Assembly (NCBI GenBank): GCA_022601195.1
Contig: JAHZIX010000045.1
Span: 496,001-560,000, forward strand
Length of the DNA: 64,000 bases
Origin: Deltaproteobacteria bacterium
GTDB lineage: Bacteria; Acidobacteriota; Thermoanaerobaculia; Multivoradales; JAHZIX01
Direction of reading: 5' to 3'
In this document: piece after piece, positions 62,781 through 64,000 of the stretch
Numbering within the stretch: the first letter of the stretch is position 1
How the letters are laid out: each line of letters begins with the position of its first letter
Translations under genes and position numbers: made by a program
Notes under the pieces: model-generated
Databases searched by the model: none
Told to the model about the DNA's origin: nothing
What the model saw: the letters and a program-made list of their open reading frames with translations, nothing else

Positions 62781-64000
62781 TTACTCCGAGGCCCTGGCAG
62801 AGAACTGGCGATTGTCGGGAGAAATGACTTCTCTACGGGTTGTGGTCTTGTTCAGCCCCGGCCAGAAGAAAGTTAGCTCGTGGGGCCCGGCGGCCACCGG
62901 AAGATTGCGAAGGGGGGTGTAGTCCACCTCTTGGCCGTCGATGCTGATGCGGCAATTGCCGGGGACAGCAGTTACCGAAATGGGAACCGTTGCCGGCAGC
63001 GGCAAGATCAGGTCGCGGTCGCTGTCGAGTTGAACTCGAGCCTTTTCGCGGAGGAATACCTCGGGAGCCGTCATGTCGACCTGATACTCGCCGGGGTTCA
63101 GGGGAATGGTCATCTCCTTGTCTGGGCCGTGCACCTTGGTGCCGATGCGGACGGTCAGGGGGAAGCTTGCCCGTATCACCAAGCGCCCTGGGGGGACGCT
63201 CAGGCTCATGGGGAAAAACAGCTCCCCTTTGGCGCGTACTTCCCCGGAGAGCTGGTCCAAGGCCAAGACCATGCCCGTCGGGTTGTAGCCATCCAATTCG
63301 AGGCGGAGCTCGATTTCCTCAGAAGGAAGGAGGGAAAGATCCAGGGGGGTTACTTCTTCGAGAGCTGCTCCGTCGACGAGGACTGTCGCGCCCGGCGGCT
63401 GAGAGACGATGCGAAGGGTTTCTCCCTCCGGGACACCGTTCGGGGAGACCGGTTCGTCTGGAGATGGAGTCGTCGGAAGACCTCTCTCACCGGAGTCGGC
63501 CAGGTCAGACCCGCCTGCGTCGGGTGGCTCGACGGACCCTTCGAGATCCTTGGTACCTTCTTGAACGACCGATTCTTCTTGGGTCTCTGCGACTTCGGTG
63601 GTGGTGGCGGATCGGCCCGGTCCGAGGTATTTCCAGGCGATGCCACTCGCTACCAGAGCTATCGCCGCAATGGCGATCCAAGTGGCGCGGCTTCCCCGGC
63701 TCTTGTGGCGGGCCCTGCGATTGAGGATGGCCTCAGAAGCTCCCTTGCGCAGAGTCGACTCTCGGGGAGCCGGGGTCATCATCGACTCCGGCGGCGGCGC
63801 AGCACCGAGGGCCCGCCGCACGGCTTTGGCTAAGTCCGTGCAGGATTCGTAGCGCTCCGTTGGATCTTTAGCCAGAGCCTTGAGTAATACCTCGTTGATC
63901 TTGAGTGGTAAGTCCCGGTTGATCTCCCGCGGCGGCCTCGGGTCCTCGTGAACGATCTTGTAAAGGATCGAGGTAGGGCTCTCGGCAGAAAAGGGGCGTT
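62781..64000 (-). CDS. Ser/Thr protein kinase with transmembrane helix and PEGA domains (N-terminus beyond window)
   Basis: The frame is open to the window edge. Its first residues here, RPFSAESPTSILYKIVHEDP, then ALAKDPTERYESCTDLAKAV, are the last helices of a Hanks-type kinase domain; the catalytic part lies outside the window, and a start at 63821 inside the frame is rejected. A juxtamembrane basic stretch (RRARHKSRGSRATW), one membrane helix (IAIAAIALVASGIAWKYLG) and an acidic linker follow. The extracytoplasmic part has PEGA repeats (IVSQPPGATVLVDGAALEEV, ISVTAVPGNCRISIDGQEVD). Kinase and PEGA sensor in one protein is a common Acidobacteriota arrangement. First gene of a likely three-gene operon. 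Confidence 0.85.
   Translation of the reverse strand, partial: RPFSAESPTSILYKIVHEDPRPPREINRDLPLKINEVLLKALAKDPTERYESCTDLAKAVRRALGAAPPPESMMTPAPRESTLRKGASEAILNRRARHKSRGSRATWIAIAAIALVASGIAWKYLGPGRSATTTEVAETQEESVVQEGTKDLEGSVEPPDAGGSDLADSGERGLPTTPSPDEPVSPNGVPEGETLRIVSQPPGATVLVDGAALEEVTPLDLSLLPSEEIELRLELDGYNPTGMVLALDQLSGEVRAKGELFFPMSLSVPPGRLVIRASFPLTVRIGTKVHGPDKEMTIPLNPGEYQVDMTAPEVFLREKARVQLDSDRDLILPLPATVPISVTAVPGNCRISIDGQEVDYTPLRNLPVAAGPHELTFFWPGLNKTTTRREVISPDNRQFSARASE

Noticed and set aside
63822..64000. Start of the PEGA protein at 63821 as a free exported protein
   Set aside because: The same frame continues upstream into the C-terminal lobe of a Ser/Thr kinase, so it is one protein cut by the window.

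Overview
The window looks like a chromosomal segment of a GC-rich, Gram-negative, aerobic heterotroph. The gene mix points to the phylum Acidobacteriota, perhaps class Thermoanaerobaculia: CRTAC1-type FG-GAP/UnbV and TPR lipoproteins, Ser/Thr kinases with PEGA repeats, PEGA/PDZ exported proteins and a 7TM hybrid histidine kinase. That placement is inference from gene content; there is no rRNA or marker phylogeny here. I saw no tRNA, rRNA, CRISPR array or transposase.

Layout. 1-8.4 kb: truncated membrane protein, SspB-type ClpXP adaptor, long-chain acyl-CoA synthetase, SNF2/SWIM helicase, BrnT/BrnA toxin-antitoxin pair, Cys-rich exported protein. 8.6-16.8 kb: the accessory island described below. 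16.8-24 kb: TPR lipoprotein and FG-GAP/UnbV lipoprotein, then argG-argH. 23.9-31.2 kb: secreted metalloprotease, exported intradiol dioxygenase-like protein and two exported proteins of unknown function. 32-43.9 kb: PLP enzyme of trans-sulfuration type, ketoacyl synthase homologue, hybrid kinase, LCAT-like lipoprotein, metal-receptor-fold binding protein, a two-component system, tandem FKBP protein, DUF3891 protein. 44-49.9 kb: PEGA protein with glycosyltransferase, small unknowns, macrodomain protein, S51-like peptidase, metallophosphoesterase. 50-57.2 kb: tyrosine/homogentisate catabolism (hppD-hmgA; an unknown gene, fumarylacetoacetase, acetoacetyl-CoA synthetase) with a MarR regulator. 57.4-64 kb: methyltransferase, then a PEGA/PDZ protein, a TPR/NHL protein and a Ser/Thr kinase cut by the window end.

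The notable system is at 8.6-16.8 kb. A Trypco2-family protein, a trypsin-like protease with an intact triad, a MoxR AAA+ ATPase and a divergent vWA protein form a chain of overlapping genes. The vWA protein ends in a formylglycine-generating-enzyme-like (C-type lectin fold) domain. It is followed by two more stand-alone copies of that lectin domain, each preceded by an HRDC-like DGR accessory fragment. All three lectin domains end in a 133-bp block with the hallmarks of a diversity-generating retroelement (DGR) variable repeat. Copies 1 and 3 are nearly identical in this block except at clustered positions that are almost all at codon positions 1 and 2, and their flanks diverge. No reverse transcriptase and no adenine-rich template repeat were found in the window, so the mutator is either elsewhere in the genome (acting in trans) or lost. 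The reading I favour is a protease/ATPase conflict (immune-like) system whose ligand-sensing domains are, or were, diversified by a DGR.
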